Shown one piece after another: positions 5,811 through 7,314 of a stretch of 7,314 nucleotides of DNA; position 1 is the first letter of the stretch; each line of letters begins with the position of its first letter. The DNA is from Candidatus Latescibacterota bacterium (GTDB lineage: Bacteria > Latescibacterota > MVCY01 > DTYK01): positions 1 through 7,314 of the forward strand of contig DTYK01000270.1 of assembly GCA_012961925.1 (NCBI GenBank), in the 5' to 3' direction. Made by a program: the position numbers and the translations under genes. The notes below the pieces were generated by a model that searched no databases, had not been told where the DNA came from, and saw only the letters and a program-made list of their open reading frames with translations.

Positions 5811-7314
5811 CTATTCTACGGTCACGCTCTTAGCCAGGTTTCTCGGCTGATCCACGTCACAACCCCTTAATACAGCGATATGATAGGCCAGGAGTTGAAG
5901 GGGAATGATGGTTAAGATAGGGGTGAGAAGTTCCAATGTCCACGGCACATAGATTACGTAGTCCGAGATCTTCTTTATATCCTCATCGCCCTCCGTGGCG
6001 ATGGATATCACCCTTCCGCGCCTTGCCTTTACCTCCTCGATGTTACTGACGATCTTATCATAGGTGCTGTCTCTTATTGCGATGAAAACCACAGGCATAT
6101 CTTTATCTATAAGGGCAATTGGGCCATGCTTCATCTCCGCAGCAGGATAACCCTCAGCATGGATATACGAGATCTCTTTTAGCTTTAATGCCCCTTCCAA
6201 AGCGACAGGGAAATTGTAGCCGCGTCCCAGGTACAGGAAATTTCGGCTCTCGCCGAACTCCTTGGCGAGCTCAAAAATATCAGGGCTACTCTGCAAGATC
6301 TTGTCCACTTTTTCCGGCAGTAAGGCTAATTCAGATGCTATACGAATCCCCTCTTCCTTAGGGAGAGACTTCATCCTGCTGAGAAGTAGGGTCATGAGAG
6401 CCAGCACAGTTACCTGGGCAGTAAAGGCCTTGGTCGATGCAACACCGATTTCAGGGCCTACATGCAGATAGACGCCTCCGTCAGACTCCCGGGCAATAGT
6501 ACTGCCCACCACATTGCAGATACCCAATACAGTGGCGCCTTTTCGCCTGGCCTCACGCAGAGCCGCCAATGTATCAGCTGTCTCCCCGGACTGACTGATG
6601 ACCATCACGGTTGTGCCTTCTCCGATAATGGGGTCTCTATACCTGAACTCAGAGGCATATTCCACCTCAACAGGTATCCGAACTAGGTCCTCGATCATAT
6701 ATTCGCCGATCAACGCAGCGTGCCAGGAGGTACCACAGGCCGTGATTAATACCCTTTTGGAGTTTAGAAGGGCATTTAGATGTTCCCTCAGTCCGCCAAG
6801 TCGGGCAGTTCCTTCATCTTTGAGGAGCCTGCCACGCATGGAATCTCGGATGCTTTGAGGCTGTTGCATGATCTCCTTTAACATGAAGTGTTCATAGCCG
6901 CCCTTTTCGATCTTCTCGAGGTCAAAGGCTATCTCTTCCACCTTTTTCTCAACAAGCTGGTTGCTGGCCGTCTTTGTTATGGTTTGCTCCGCGTTTATAA
7001 TGGCTATCTCATTGTCATCCAGGTAAGAGACCTTCCTTGTATAACGGACGATTGCGCAGGCATCGGAGGCTACAAAATGTTCCCCTTCGCCCATCCCTAT
7101 CACAAGAGGACTCCCATGCCGGGCAGCGACAATCTTGTCAGGCTCCAGGCTCGACATCACCAGGATCCCGTAGGTTCCTTCCATCTCTATTAGGGCCATG
7201 CGTACAGCCTCTTCCAGGTTTCCTTTATAAAACTCTTCGATCAGATGCGCTATGATCTCGGTATCGGTTTCACTGATAAACCGATGACCCATGCCCTCTA
7301 ATTCAAGCCTTAAA
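5811..7314 (-). CDS. glmS: Glutamine--fructose-6-phosphate aminotransferase (GlmS), N-terminus outside window
   Basis: Makes glucosamine-6-phosphate from fructose-6-phosphate and glutamine, the first step towards UDP-GlcNAc for peptidoglycan and lipopolysaccharide; a cytoplasmic enzyme. Some 500 codons are present, and the frame stays open through the window edge. Comparison with E. coli GlmS (609 aa) suggests about 108 residues are missing, including the catalytic Cys1 and most of the glutaminase domain. Counting from the internal Met at 7290-7292: the end of the glutaminase domain (FISETDTE, 5-12); SIS domain 1 with CGTSWHA (186-192), SQSGETADT (233-241) and EIGVASTKAFT (281-291); SIS domain 2 with LKEISYIHAEGY (371-382) and KHGP (388-391); and the invariant tail DQPRNLAKSVTVE (481-493). 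E373, H389 and K488 correspond by eye to the isomerase residues E488, H504 and K603 of E. coli. The gene leads directly into the kinase gene. Any upstream control, such as a glmS ribozyme, would lie outside the window. Confidence 0.98.
   Translation of the reverse strand, partial: LRLELEGMGHRFISETDTEIIAHLIEEFYKGNLEEAVRMALIEMEGTYGILVMSSLEPDKIVAARHGSPLVIGMGEGEHFVASDACAIVRYTRKVSYLDDNEIAIINAEQTITKTASNQLVEKKVEEIAFDLEKIEKGGYEHFMLKEIMQQPQSIRDSMRGRLLKDEGTARLGGLREHLNALLNSKRVLITACGTSWHAALIGEYMIEDLVRIPVEVEYASEFRYRDPIIGEGTTVMVISQSGETADTLAALREARRKGATVLGICNVVGSTIARESDGGVYLHVGPEIGVASTKAFTAQVTVLALMTLLLSRMKSLPKEEGIRIASELALLPEKVDKILQSSPDIFELAKEFGESRNFLYLGRGYNFPVALEGALKLKEISYIHAEGYPAAEMKHGPIALIDKDMPVVFIAIRDSTYDKIVSNIEEVKARRGRVISIATEGDEDIKKISDYVIYVPWTLELLTPILTIIPLQLLAYHIAVLRGCDVDQPRNLAKSVTVE

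Noticed and set aside
7290..7292. Met codon as the true start of glmS
   Set aside because: The frame stays open upstream to the window edge with residues matching GlmS, and the essential N-terminal glutaminase part would otherwise be missing. It is an internal Met.

Overview
All coding capacity in this window lies on the minus strand, read from high to low coordinates. The organism looks like a diderm (Gram-negative-type) bacterium of moderate GC. The support is a proton-driven ExbB/ExbD-type inner-membrane motor, a very long exported TPR protein of the kind found in periplasms, a bacterial glmS, standard Shine-Dalgarno sites and a clean sigma-70-type promoter. Two genes, a Clp1-family polynucleotide kinase and a THEP1-type NTPase, belong to families better known from archaea and eukaryotes (Clp1) or from thermophiles and archaea (THEP1). 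They suggest an environmental or deep-branching lineage, but I cannot name the phylum from the sequence alone.

Region 1 (7314 down to 4224) is a compact three-gene operon. It holds glmS (its first ~108 codons lie beyond the window), then a Clp1/Grc3-type polynucleotide 5'-kinase starting 2 nt after the glmS stop, then a THEP1-type nucleoside-triphosphatase whose start overlaps the kinase stop by 8 nt. The spacing implies co-transcription and translational coupling. Amino-sugar synthesis and nucleic-acid/nucleotide phosphate chemistry have no obvious shared pathway.

Region 2 (4223 to 3994) is a 230-nt intergenic segment. It contains weak terminator-like structures for the first operon and a strong promoter (TTGACA-N17-TATATT) for the second. 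One inverted repeat overlaps the predicted transcription start, and a second, hairpin-forming repeat overlaps the -35 box.

Region 3 (3993 to 1) is a second operon. It encodes an exported TPR protein of 1065 residues with about 26 repeats, then an ExbB/TolQ/MotA-family membrane protein, then the first 10 codons of what is probably the ExbD/TolR partner, running off the window edge. The arrangement suggests a motor complex working with a large periplasmic TPR scaffold, possibly a Tol-Pal-like or Ton-like system. The substrate or outer-membrane partner is not visible here.

No tRNA, rRNA, CRISPR array, insertion sequence or phage feature was seen, and no gene-free stretch exceeds 300 bases. All named genes appear intact apart from the two cut by the window edges.
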